A DNA stretch of 32,087 nt from a bacterium UBP2_UBA5202 (GCA_002412795.1 DHVS01000010.1:1-32087); one strand, 5' to 3'. Positions 25,014 to 31,210 are shown, counted from the stretch's first letter. The notes: generated from the letters alone by a model not told the origin. Program-made: numbers and translations.

Positions 25014-25721
25014 TCATTTGTTTTCTCCCCGGTTATATTTCATCTTATCATTCTGAGTTGCATAAATGACCCCGTGAAAATACTGTTGCACCAAGAGGTC
25101 TATATACCTGTCATAAAAAGCATCGTCAAAGCTGAGCTGTTCTTTCCAGTTTGTCTCCCTGTTTTCGGGACCATTTTCACCGGTCACGACCGCCGGCATC
25201 CGGTCCACGAAATACCTGAGTTGAAAATGACTCTTGACCATGTTTCCCAAAAAACCGTTATAGACGCTGTTGTGCACCGGATCTTTCAGGTCCACTCCGA
25301 TCTGGCTGAAAAAACCCCCCATGACCGCGAAATTCATCTGTCCCCATTTTTCCCGGAGAGACATGATTTCCGGGATATCGAACAGCATGGTGTTGAAGGT
25401 CACCAGGGCTATCTCGGTATTGTCACGGAAGAACCGTACCACATTGTTGACCAGGTTCCTGGCCCTTTCCTCGGGCGGAGTGGAGTCATCTCCGGCCGAG
25501 GCCTGGGCCTGGTGATACTTCTGGTAAGCCTCCTCCAATATAGCCCTCAGGATGCCTACCTTGCCCCCAAAGTAATAGTTTATCATGGCTATATTGACCT
25601 TGGCTTCTTTGGCGATCTCGCGCACGCCCACCGCTTCAAAGCCCTTGTTGACGAACAGGGCGGCGGCGGCATTGAATATGCGGCTCTTTGGTTCAGGCAG
25701 GGAATAATTTTTGGGAGTCAT
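25014..25721 (-). CDS. TetR/AcrR-family transcriptional regulator
   Basis: 235 residues. The N-terminal helix-turn-helix (about 10-60: KSRIFNAAAALFVNKGFEAVGVREIAKEAKVNIAMINYYFGGKVGILRAILEEAY) is a textbook TetR DNA-binding domain. The C-terminal ligand domain (about 85-215) is helical and resembles the CerR-like branch; the inducer is unknown. Its promoter carries a perfect palindrome at the expected transcription start, which indicates autorepression. The same palindrome stands before the secreted protein/S41 gene group that lies next in the same direction, so that group is the likely target. An AAGGA-type site precedes the ATG. Confidence 0.92.
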   Translation of the reverse strand: MTPKNYSLPEPKSRIFNAAAALFVNKGFEAVGVREIAKEAKVNIAMINYYFGGKVGILRAILEEAYQKYHQAQASAGDDSTPPEERARNLVNNVVRFFRDNTEIALVTFNTMLFDIPEIMSLREKWGQMNFAVMGGFFSQIGVDLKDPVHNSVYNGFLGNMVKSHFQLRYFVDRMPAVVTGENGPENRETNWKEQLSFDDAFYDRYIDLLVQQYFHGVIYATQNDKMKYNRGENK

Positions 25722-25740
25722 TTTATCATCCTTTATTTAA

Positions 25741-25752
25741 ACAAACGTTTGT
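25741..25752. promoter_or_regulatory. Putative TetR operator, copy 1
   Basis: Perfect 12-bp palindrome ACAAACGTTTGT placed immediately after the -10 hexamer of the tetR promoter, covering the expected transcription start. The identical word occurs at 24877-24888. Position and repetition argue for a repressor site; binding is inferred. Confidence 0.8.
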
Positions 25753-25781
25753 ATTATATCATTAAATGTTTAATTTGTCAA
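25753..25781 (-). promoter_or_regulatory. Consensus sigma70 promoter of the tetR gene
   Basis: Minus strand: TTGACA (25781-25776), exactly 17 bases, TATAAT (25758-25753). Both hexamers match consensus perfectly. The operator follows directly, about 20-31 bases before the ATG. Confidence 0.88.
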
Positions 25782-25892
25782 GACCCTGTTTAAATATTTT
25801 TCGAATTTCATAATTAAACAAGTAATTCAAGATGCATAAATCTAAGCATTGCAGTTTGTAACAAAGTTAAAGAAATTTTCATTTTCCCATAT

Positions 25893-25926
25893 AAAAATTA
25901 GCCCTGCTTTTAAAAAGCAGGGCTAA
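25893..25926 (-). terminator. Terminator after the peroxiredoxin gene
   Basis: Inverted repeat TTAGCCCTGCTTTT (25898-25911) with AAAAGCAGGGCTAA (25913-25926), about 20 bases after the peroxiredoxin stop. On the minus strand it is followed by a T run. It closes the redox island and isolates it from the tetR unit. Confidence 0.85.
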
Positions 25927-25944
25927 TAACTAAGGGTGATCATA

Positions 25945-26397
25945 TTACAAACTCAAAACCTTTAAAACTTCCTTTAGATCCGGCAGCTCCTTGATGGGAT
26001 AAACCTTTATCCAGATCACCTTCCCAAACTCATCAACTATTATATTGGCCCGTTCCGAGAACCCCTGCTCTCTGCGGAATATCCCGTATGCCTGAGCTGT
26101 TTTGCCGTGCGGCCAGAAGTCCGAAAGCATCCTGAGGTTTTTTACCTTGAGCGCCTTGGCCCAGGCATGTTTGCTGGGAACGGTATCCACGCTTATGCCT
26201 ACTGGAACAGTGTTCAAAAGATCTAAGGTTCTCAGGTTCTTCTCCAACGCCTGCATCTGCCGGGCGCAGATCTTGGTGAAGGCCAGGGGATGAAAGGACA
26301 GCAGGACTTTCCGCCCCTTAATGTCGGAAAGCTTGAATTCCTGGTTGTGCTGGTCTTTAAGAACAAAGTCCGGCGCCTTCTGGCCGATCTTGATCAT
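25945..26397 (-). CDS. Peroxiredoxin (AhpC/TSA family)
   Basis: 150 residues with a thioredoxin-fold peroxiredoxin domain. The active site PLAFTKIC contains the peroxidatic C44 in the P-x-x-x-T-x-x-C pattern. I see no second Cys in a typical resolving position, so it would behave as a 1-Cys enzyme reduced by an external thiol, such as the thioredoxins encoded in this island. Short and complete (APDFVLKDQHNQEFKLSDIKGRKVLLSFHP at the N-terminus; ERANIIVDEFGKVIWIKVYP near the end). It reduces H2O2 or organic peroxides in the cytoplasm. A strong AAGGAGG ribosome site precedes the ATG. Confidence 0.9.
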   Translation of the reverse strand: MIKIGQKAPDFVLKDQHNQEFKLSDIKGRKVLLSFHPLAFTKICARQMQALEKNLRTLDLLNTVPVGISVDTVPSKHAWAKALKVKNLRMLSDFWPHGKTAQAYGIFRREQGFSERANIIVDEFGKVIWIKVYPIKELPDLKEVLKVLSL

Positions 26398-26431
26398 ATT
26401 CCCTCCTTCTGCTTTTCCGGTTCAGTTTGAT

Positions 26432-26461
26432 CCTATAAGTGAACCATGTAAATCCTGTCAA
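26432..26461 (-). promoter_or_regulatory. Possible promoter for peroxiredoxin with a repeat-derived -35
   Basis: Minus strand: TTGACA (26461-26456), 18 bases, TATAGG (26437-26432). The -35 lies inside the short repeat GTAAATCCTGTCAAAAA (26448-26464) read in reverse. The -10 is only a 4/6 match. Confidence 0.4.
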
Positions 26462-26470
26462 AAAGCGGCC

Positions 26471-26605
26471 CTATTCCAGCCCGATGCAGGAATAGCAGAT
26501 GGCCACGGCGTTGATGTAAAGCTTCTTGTGCTCCCGGCGCAGATATCCGGATCCTATGGCGGCCAGGGCCAGCAGCACCACTATCAAAGACAGAGCCCGC
26601 CGCAT
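26471..26605 (-). CDS. 44-residue CxxC membrane peptide (CD1871A-like)
   Basis: A short gene easily missed: ATG at 26605 directly follows the TAA stop of the thioredoxin-like lipoprotein gene, and TAG is at 26473-26471. The product starts MRRALSLIVVLLALAAIG (one membrane helix, about 4-20), then a basic segment (YLRREHKKLY) and a C-terminal AICYSCIGLE with C37 and C40. Size and pattern (helix, RREHK, then IC-x-x-CIG) match my memory of the CD1871A-family CxxC proteins of anaerobes, whose function is unknown. Translational coupling to the thioredoxin-like lipoprotein suggests a thiol-redox or electron-transfer role at the membrane. Confidence 0.75.
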   Translation of the reverse strand: MRRALSLIVVLLALAAIGSGYLRREHKKLYINAVAICYSCIGLE

Positions 26606-27121
26606 TTAATTTTTCCCCGAAAGATATTGATCCAGACTCATGCTTTTATATGAGTTGGAGGTTAGGTATTCCAGTATTTTTTTGAATACCGGGGCTTCTA
26701 TGTACCCCGGGATCTTGCCTATCACCGTTCCGTCGCTGGCCAGAAACAGGGTGGTGGGATAGCCGTTGACCCCGAAACTGCGGGCCAGGTCCATTTCGGT
26801 ATAGGCCTTGCCCTTGAAGTTCACGGTATTCTCCCTCTCGGCATTCAGCTTGACCGCCGCAAAACTCTCCTTCATCAGCCCCGCCACCGCCGGGTCGACA
26901 TAGGTCTTGTCATCCATCACCTTGCACCAGTGGCACCAGTCGGTATAGACGTCGACCACTATGAACTTGCCTTCGGTCTGGGCCGTGGTCATGGCCTGGT
27001 CCCACGCCATCCAGGCGACCGCTCCAGCCGCTGCCTTGGGGGTTTCTTTTTTGCTGCCGGCGCATGAAATGCTGCTCAGCACGGCCAGGGACACCAGAAC
27101 CATCATGATGTATCTTTTCAT
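26606..27121 (-). CDS. Thioredoxin-like lipoprotein
   Basis: 171 residues. A lipoprotein signal ends at C20 (LSSISC). After a short linker comes a thioredoxin-fold domain (about 38-160) of the thioredoxin_7 type, with FIVVDVYTDWCHWCKVMDD containing the redox pair C63-x-x-C66, and the cis-Pro segment GVNGYPTTLFL. The CHWC dipeptide differs from CGPC of ordinary thioredoxin and resembles periplasmic DsbD-gamma/SoxW-like proteins. It probably reduces or isomerises disulfides on the periplasmic side. A 44-residue CxxC membrane peptide follows with no gap. GGAG lies six bases before the ATG. Confidence 0.88.
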   Translation of the reverse strand: MKRYIMMVLVSLAVLSSISCAGSKKETPKAAAGAVAWMAWDQAMTTAQTEGKFIVVDVYTDWCHWCKVMDDKTYVDPAVAGLMKESFAAVKLNAERENTVNFKGKAYTEMDLARSFGVNGYPTTLFLASDGTVIGKIPGYIEAPVFKKILEYLTSNSYKSMSLDQYLSGKN

Positions 27122-27159
27122 TTAACGCTCCGATAATGATTGATATTAGAGTTTAATGA

Positions 27160-27351
27160 TCAGGGGGCGGGAGGGAATTTACCGCCGTACATGAAAATCC
27201 CTCCGATCATGGCCCACCAAAAGGTGGATATCCATGGATTTCCTACGATAGGACAGGTGCCGCCGCGGCAGCCGATGAATTTATAGGAGAGAAACCCCAC
27301 CACGCCGCCGATGACGGCTCCCAGCACTATCTTTAAGATATAGATGATCAT
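27160..27351 (-). CDS. DUF6132-family small membrane protein
   Basis: 63 residues with two membrane helices (about 5-24 and 42-56). The connecting loop FIGCRGGTCPIVGNPWISTFW carries C28 and C33, the pattern C-x-x-G-T-C-P-I-x-x-N-P that I associate with DUF6132. Function is not established; a conserved Cys pair at the membrane face suggests redox or sulfur transfer. The ATG overlaps the osmC stop by four bases (27348-27351), so the two are translationally coupled. Confidence 0.82.
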   Translation of the reverse strand: MIIYILKIVLGAVIGGVVGFLSYKFIGCRGGTCPIVGNPWISTFWWAMIGGIFMYGGKFPPAP

Positions 27352-27752
27352 GATATCACTTTGCTTTCGATATTCATCTGCACCCCCTGCTTGATGGTGG
27401 CCGAGACCGAGCAGTATTTTTCCTTGGACAGTTTGATGGCCTCATCCACCGCCGCCTTGAGTATGTCGCCTTTGACCTCGTAGACAAAATTCATTTCGGT
27501 GAACCTTTTGGGATGCTCCTCGGCCCGCTTCCCGTCCATCAGCACCCGGAATCCCTTGATGTCCAGTTTTTTCTTCTGCAGGATGGAGACCACGTCCATG
27601 GCCATGCAACCGGCCGCAGCCAGCAGTATCAGCTGCATGGGGTTGAATCCGGCCGGCACCCCGTCCTTCCTGGATTCCACCACTATGCCGTGGCCCTTAT
27701 CGTCATCGGCCACGAATTGCAGGTCTTTTACCCATTGTAAGGTTAATGGCAT
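27348..27752 (-). CDS. OsmC-family peroxidase-like protein (YhfA type)
   Basis: 134 residues. The OsmC fold is seen with two conserved Cys: C49 in LAAAGCMAMDVVSIL (helix start) and C114 in KEKYCSVSATI. In OsmC/Ohr enzymes this pair reduces organic hydroperoxides; the YhfA-like branch has no firmly known substrate. AAGGA lies six bases before the ATG. It is next to rubrerythrin in the same direction and coupled to the DUF6132 membrane protein, consistent with a role in peroxide or sulfane-sulfur handling. Confidence 0.9.
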   Translation of the reverse strand: MPLTLQWVKDLQFVADDDKGHGIVVESRKDGVPAGFNPMQLILLAAAGCMAMDVVSILQKKKLDIKGFRVLMDGKRAEEHPKRFTEMNFVYEVKGDILKAAVDEAIKLSKEKYCSVSATIKQGVQMNIESKVIS

Positions 27753-27823
27753 CTGATTTCCTTTTTATAATGAAACATGGAAAGCGTGAAAGAATTCCTG
27801 GATTCATGGTTTCCTTATAGATC

Positions 27824-28399
27824 CTAGTAATTTTCCGCCAAAACCTCGTAGTGCGCCTGGGGGTGCTTGCAGGCCGGGCACTGTTTGGGGGCCTCGGCGC
27901 CTTCTGCCACGTACCCGCAGTTGATGCAGTGCCATTTGACTGCTGATTTCTTTTTGAAGGCCTCCCCGTTGACCAGATTTCCGGCTAACTTGCGGTAGCG
28001 TGACTCGTGAAACTTCTCCACCTTGGCGATCTGTTCAAAGGCCACGGCTGCGTCCTCGAAACCCTCGTCCCGGGCGGTCTTGGCAAAGTCGGAGTAGATG
28101 GTGGTCCATTCCATGTTCTCTCCGTCCGCCGCAGCCTCCAGGTTCTCCTTGGTGCTGCCGATCTTCCCGGCCGGGTAGGCGGCGGTGATCTCCAGGTCCC
28201 CGCCCTCCAGCAGTTTGAAGAACACCTTGGCGTGCTCCTTCTCGTTCTCCGCCGTTTCCACAAAGAAATTGGCTATCTGCTCGTAGCCTTCCTTGCGGGC
28301 GGCGCTGGCGAAATAGGTGTAGCGGTTGCGGGCCTGGGACTCCCCGGCGAATGATTTAAGCAGGTTCTTCTCGGTCTTGGACCCTTTGATGCTTTTCAT
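27824..28399 (-). CDS. rbr: Rubrerythrin
   Basis: 191 residues, the full family length. An N-terminal four-helix bundle holds the di-iron ligands: E20 (SFAGESQARNRY), E53-x-x-H56 (ENEKEHAK), E97, E128 and H131 (EKFHESRYRK). The C-terminal rubredoxin domain binds one iron through C158, C161, C174 and C177 (CINCGYV and CPACKHP). The enzyme reduces H2O2 to water in the cytoplasm of anaerobes using electrons from rubredoxin, ferredoxin or NADH-linked partners. AAGGA lies six bases before the ATG. The desulfoferrodoxin gene upstream makes the H2O2 that this enzyme removes. Confidence 0.96.
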   Translation of the reverse strand: MKSIKGSKTEKNLLKSFAGESQARNRYTYFASAARKEGYEQIANFFVETAENEKEHAKVFFKLLEGGDLEITAAYPAGKIGSTKENLEAAADGENMEWTTIYSDFAKTARDEGFEDAAVAFEQIAKVEKFHESRYRKLAGNLVNGEAFKKKSAVKWHCINCGYVAEGAEAPKQCPACKHPQAHYEVLAENY

Positions 28400-28437
28400 T
28401 TGTTATCCTTCTCTTTTTTTCTTTGTTGTTTGCAACT

Positions 28438-28537
28438 TGTCATCCTGAGTTTAGCAATTGGCTTGACCATCGAAGGATCTAACAATACTTATGGAGATTC
28501 TTCGAAAGCAAGGCGGGAAGCTATCCTCAGAATGACA
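28438..28537. repeat. 100-bp dispersed palindromic repeat
   Basis: Outer arms TGTCATCCTGAG-like (28438-28449) and CTCAGAATGACA (28526-28537) pair with one mismatch; inner arms CGAAGGATCT (28471-28480) and AGATTCTTCG (28495-28504) pair with one mismatch. It fills the gap between the desulfoferrodoxin stop and the rubrerythrin start. I recall this word pattern as a common intergenic repeat in several uncultured and FCB lineages. A hairpin role in mRNA processing is possible. Confidence 0.75.
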
Positions 28538-28546
28538 CGGTAAAGG

Positions 28547-28927
28547 TTACTGTTTGGCCGACCACAGGCCGTGCAGATTGCAGAATTCCTTGGCGGTGAT
28601 CTCCTGGGCCGGGCACAGGAACTCGGCCTCCGGAGCGTCGCCGGGCTTAAGGTACTTGCGGTGGACCCGGTCCCCGCCGTAGATGGCGATCCACTCGATT
28701 TGGTGTTTTTCCTCCATGGGGTGCGCCACCGAACCGACCTTGACCTTCCAGCCGTCGGCGGTTTTTTCGATCACCGGAACGTGTTTTTCCTTGGCGGCGT
28801 CAACTGTGTTCTCGGTGAACAGCTTCATCGGCTGGCCGCAGCAGACCAGCTGGCCCTTGCCGCCGTGCAGCACTTCCACGATGTTGCCGCAGATTTCGCA
28901 TTTGTAGACCTGGTTTCTTTCGGCCAT
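28547..28927 (-). CDS. dfx: Desulfoferrodoxin (superoxide reductase)
   Basis: 126 residues from ATG at 28927 (AAGGAG seven bases upstream). The N-terminal desulforedoxin-type Fe(Cys)4 site is C10, C13, C29 and C30 (YKCEICGN and LVCCGQP). The C-terminal superoxide-reductase iron site is H49 (with E47 and K48 just before it), H69, H75, C116 and H119 (FCNLHG). All catalytic ligands are present. It reduces superoxide to H2O2 without making oxygen, taking electrons from rubredoxin-like donors. The rubrerythrin gene follows in the same direction. A palindromic element lies directly upstream. Confidence 0.96.
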   Translation of the reverse strand: MAERNQVYKCEICGNIVEVLHGGKGQLVCCGQPMKLFTENTVDAAKEKHVPVIEKTADGWKVKVGSVAHPMEEKHQIEWIAIYGGDRVHRKYLKPGDAPEAEFLCPAQEITAKEFCNLHGLWSAKQ

Positions 28928-28946
28928 GACAGTTCTCCTTTGGTTG

Positions 28947-29053
28947 GGGCAATTCACGCGTCCGACGAAGTTTGGCTAAACAAACGTAGTTGGATGAATT
29001 GCCCTTACTTTTGTTATTGAGTTATATGCTATTGGACATGGCATGCCGTGTCC
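28947..29053. repeat. Two adjacent REP-like palindromes between trxB and dfx
   Basis: First element: GGGCAATTCA (28947-28956) and TGAATTGCCC (28995-29004), with partly pairing inner sequence. Second: a 20-bp near-palindrome at 29034-29053 centred on GCATGC, whose end touches the trxB stop codon. Both have the G-rich arm / C-rich arm look of dispersed REP elements and could form hairpins in a trxB-dfx transcript. Confidence 0.7.
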
Positions 29054-29983
29054 TTACTTGAATTCCAGATACTGCTGGGCGGCAATGGCGGCGGTGGCGC
29101 CGTCCCCCACCGCGCTGGAGACCTGCCGGACCAGCTTCTGCCGGACGTCTCCGCAGGCGTAAATACCGGGAACCGGCGTGGCCATGCGGTCGTCGGTGAT
29201 GATGTACCCCTGTTCGTCTGTATTGACAATGTCCTTTACCAGGTCGCTGCTGGGCTTGTAGCCCACGTAAATGAAGGCCCCGGTGACCTGGATCACCTCT
29301 TCTGCCAGCGTTTGTTTGTCCATGACTTTTATGCCCGTCACTCCGGCGCTGCCCTCAATGGCCAGAATATCCTTGCTCCAGGCAAAGGTTATCTTGTCGT
29401 TGGCAAAGGCCGCCTTTTGGATGGATTCGGCCGCCCTTAAGACATTGCGCCGGTGGATCACCGTCACTTTGGAGGCCAGGCCGGCCAGGTAAACCGCCTC
29501 CTGGACCGCCGAGTCGCCCCCGCCCAGCACCGCCACCGCCTGGTTCTTGAAGAAAGCCCCGTCGCAGATGGCGCAGTAGGAAACCCCCTTGCCCAGCAGT
29601 TCCTTTTCTCCCCGCACCCCCAGGGTCTTGGGAAAGGCCCCGGTAGCAATGATCAGGGCCCTTGATTTTATGGTTGTTCCATCGGAGAGTTTTATCAGCT
29701 GGTGTCTGTCCTCCGGCACGACGGACTCCGCCTGGGCGGAGATGATCTGGGCCCCGAACTTTTTGGCCTGCTGTTCCATTTTCCGGGCCAGATCAAAGCC
29801 GGATATGCCTTCGGGAAAGCCGGGATAATTGTCTATCTTCTCGGTGTTGGCCACCAGGCCTCCGGGCATCATCTTTTCGATGATCACGGTCTTGAGGCCG
29901 CCCCGCCCGGCATACAGCCCGGCGGTCATTCCGGCCGGACCGGCCCCCAGAATGGCTATGTCGTAATTTTTAGTATCGCTCAT
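29054..29983 (-). CDS. trxB: Thioredoxin reductase
   Basis: 309 residues. An FAD-binding GAGPAG (13-18), an NADPH-binding GGGDSA (about 154-159) and between them the redox-active SYCAICDGAFF (C137, C140) define a low-molecular-weight thioredoxin reductase; the C-terminal YACGDVR is the second FAD motif. It passes electrons, usually from NADPH, to thioredoxin, here presumably the product of the trxA gene 1.1 kb upstream. The variant CAIC instead of CATC is common in anaerobes. Its start overlaps the ferredoxin gene by four bases, which hints that ferredoxin may feed into this system. Confidence 0.95.
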   Translation of the reverse strand: MSDTKNYDIAILGAGPAGMTAGLYAGRGGLKTVIIEKMMPGGLVANTEKIDNYPGFPEGISGFDLARKMEQQAKKFGAQIISAQAESVVPEDRHQLIKLSDGTTIKSRALIIATGAFPKTLGVRGEKELLGKGVSYCAICDGAFFKNQAVAVLGGGDSAVQEAVYLAGLASKVTVIHRRNVLRAAESIQKAAFANDKITFAWSKDILAIEGSAGVTGIKVMDKQTLAEEVIQVTGAFIYVGYKPSSDLVKDIVNTDEQGYIITDDRMATPVPGIYACGDVRQKLVRQVSSAVGDGATAAIAAQQYLEFK

Positions 29984-30177
29984 TTATTTACCGTCGAAGG
30001 GGTGACAACCTGCTGAAATACCCGGCAGCTTTGGACGCAGAGGCCGCAATCGGTGCATTTTTTCTGGTCGATGTACGGGGCCTTGACCCCTTCCTGCCTG
30101 ATGGCTCCGGCCGGGCAGACCCGCAGGGAGGGACAGTGATGGTTCTGGGGGCAGTATTCTGATTTTATGACTATCAT
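29980..30177 (-). CDS. Small 4Fe-4S ferredoxin-like protein
   Basis: 65 residues. A standard cluster motif C41-x-x-C44-x-x-C47-x3-C51 (CTDCGLCVQSC) is preceded by an unusual N-terminal set, C9, C15 and C21-P (YCPQNHHCPSLRVCPAGAI), with the CP-x-x-A-I ending expected of a second cluster. The first cluster is therefore atypical or may use His13/His14 or only part of the ligands. Electron carrier is a family inference. The four-base overlap with trxB suggests functional pairing; ferredoxin-linked thioredoxin reduction is possible but unproven. No strong ribosome site is visible. Confidence 0.85.
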   Translation of the reverse strand: MIVIKSEYCPQNHHCPSLRVCPAGAIRQEGVKAPYIDQKKCTDCGLCVQSCRVFQQVVTPSTVNK

Positions 30178-30251
30178 GTTTTTTAGGCCGCTAATATATG
30201 CATTTGAAATACTTTTTATAGTTTTTTAAGGCCGGAACCTCTGATCTATAA

Positions 30252-30280
30252 AATCTGCGGGAATCTGCGTCCCGGATTTT
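30252..30280. repeat. ATCTGCG repeat with hairpin potential
   Basis: ATCTGCG at 30253-30259 and 30263-30269, related to the triple copy at 1097-1125. The ends (AAAATC ... CGGG and CCCGGATTTT) can pair, placing a hairpin just after the FmdB stop; it might end the upstream transcript. Confidence 0.5.
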
Positions 30281-30285
30281 CCACC

Positions 30286-30501
30286 TTACCCGCAGCTGCA
30301 GCCCCCGCCGGAACAGCAGCTTCCGCCGCCGTCATGGCCGTGTCCCCCGGACCCGCCGTCCACCGAGGCGGCAAAGGTGGACATCAGCTTTTCGGTTTCC
30401 GCCTGACACTTGGGACACTTGGGGCTGGGGGCGCAGCAGGTGTTGGTAAGGTTTTCGAACTGGTGGCCGCACTTGGTGCATTTGTATTCGTAGATGGGCA
30501 T
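30286..30501 (-). CDS. FmdB-type zinc-ribbon protein
   Basis: 71 residues. MPIYEYKCTKCGHQFE is the hallmark N-terminus of FmdB-family regulators, with Zn ligands C8, C11, C29 and C32 (CPKCQAE). Two more Cys (C22, C23) lie between the pairs. The C-terminus is a Gly/Ser/Cys/His-rich tail (HGHDGGG, CCSGGGCSCG) that could bind extra metal. A nucleic-acid or metal-binding role is likely, with unknown target. AAGGA lies five bases before the ATG. It sits between the DUF2892 protein and the ferredoxin in the redox island. Confidence 0.88.
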   Translation of the reverse strand: MPIYEYKCTKCGHQFENLTNTCCAPSPKCPKCQAETEKLMSTFAASVDGGSGGHGHDGGGSCCSGGGCSCG

Positions 30502-30541
30502 ATTTATCCTTTCGAGGGAACAGGGTTTTTAATTTTGGTGT

Positions 30542-30754
30542 TTATTTCCGGGGCGGGGCCTGCTCTTTATAGGTGCTGATGCCCAGAAGTTTGTACAGTC
30601 CGCAGAACCCGGTGATGGCGGTGAATACCGCCAGTATCCCCGCGGCTAGCAATACCCATTGCAGGGTTCCGGTTACTATGAGTCCAAAGACCAGCAGGGC
30701 TATTCCTATTATGGCCCGGATTATCCGGTCGGCAGTACTCTCGTTCCTTTTCAT
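30542..30754 (-). CDS. DUF2892-family inner-membrane protein (YgaP-like)
   Basis: 70 residues from ATG at 30754, where GGAGGT stands five bases upstream; the longer frame to 30841 lacks support. Two membrane helices (about 13-30 and 33-52) and the N-terminal ESTADRIIRAIIG plus the middle ITGFCGLYKLLGI with one conserved Cys match the DUF2892 family, often fused to or beside rhodaneses and linked to sulfur metabolism. No rhodanese is present here. It lies 52 bases downstream of trxA in the same direction. Confidence 0.88.
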   Translation of the reverse strand: MKRNESTADRIIRAIIGIALLVFGLIVTGTLQWVLLAAGILAVFTAITGFCGLYKLLGISTYKEQAPPRK

Positions 30755-30806
30755 GATGACCTCCATTTTAAGGGTTATCTGGGGTGACCGGGAATTAGGC
30801 CCGGGG

Positions 30807-31133
30807 TCACTTGGTGATGGCCTCATCCAGCCGGGCGGCAATGGCAGCCTTGGGCATGGCGCCGATTAGGGTATCTATGACCTGGCCGTTCTTGAAGATC
30901 AGCATGGTGGGTATGCTGCGGATGCCGAACTGGCCTGATTTTTCCGGGTTGGCATCCACGTCCACCTTGGTGATCTTGACCCTGCCCTGGTAGTCGTTCG
31001 CCAATTCCTCTATGACCGGACCCACCATCCGGCAGGGCCCGCACCAGGACGCCCAAAAATCCACCAGCACCGGTGTGCTTGATTTTAAAACCTCCTGATC
31101 GAAGGTGCCGTCAGTTAAATGTATCGCCCCCAT
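30807..31133 (-). CDS. trxA: Thioredoxin
   Basis: 108 residues from ATG at 31133, chosen because AGGAG lies seven bases upstream and the length then matches classical thioredoxin. Redox site WASWC31-G-P-C34, cis-Pro in IRSIPTMLIF, and a conserved Gly loop near the end (IGAMPKAAI). It reduces protein disulfides and peroxiredoxins in the cytoplasm. It is directly downstream of the anti-sigma factor gene, and trxB lies in the same island, so the reductase-thioredoxin pair is probably under common control. Confidence 0.95.
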   Translation of the reverse strand: MGAIHLTDGTFDQEVLKSSTPVLVDFWASWCGPCRMVGPVIEELANDYQGRVKITKVDVDANPEKSGQFGIRSIPTMLIFKNGQVIDTLIGAMPKAAIAARLDEAITK

Positions 31134-31198
31134 TTTAGTTCTCCTGTTCATATATTTTTTGATTTTGTTATCTTTAATTTTAGATGCCGTGTCCGTCA

Positions 31199-31210
31199 TC
31201 CTGGATTCAT
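31199..31210. repeat. Short repeat at the anti-sigma stop codon
   Basis: TCCTGGATTCAT at 31199-31210 spans the TGA stop of the anti-sigma gene and recurs at 27796-27807 in the gap after the rubrerythrin gene. Twelve identical bases in two intergenic places suggest fragments of one dispersed repeat; chance is possible. Confidence 0.3.

Noticed and set aside
25035..25060. Fragment of the 28438-28537 repeat in the 3' end of tetR (CTCAGAATGA)
   Set aside because: Only about ten bases match and they encode part of an intact C-terminus; chance is likely.
28928..28957. Ten-residue extension of desulfoferrodoxin
   Set aside because: The ATG at 28927 has an AAGGAG site and matches the family start.
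28980..28991. Third TetR operator (ACAAACGTAGTT) upstream of desulfoferrodoxin
   Set aside because: Only 9 of 12 bases match and palindromy is lost; the sequence is explained by the inner part of the REP-like element at 28947-29004.
31134..31199. 22-residue extension of thioredoxin
   Set aside because: AGGAG stands seven bases before the ATG at 31133, and classical thioredoxin length fits that start.
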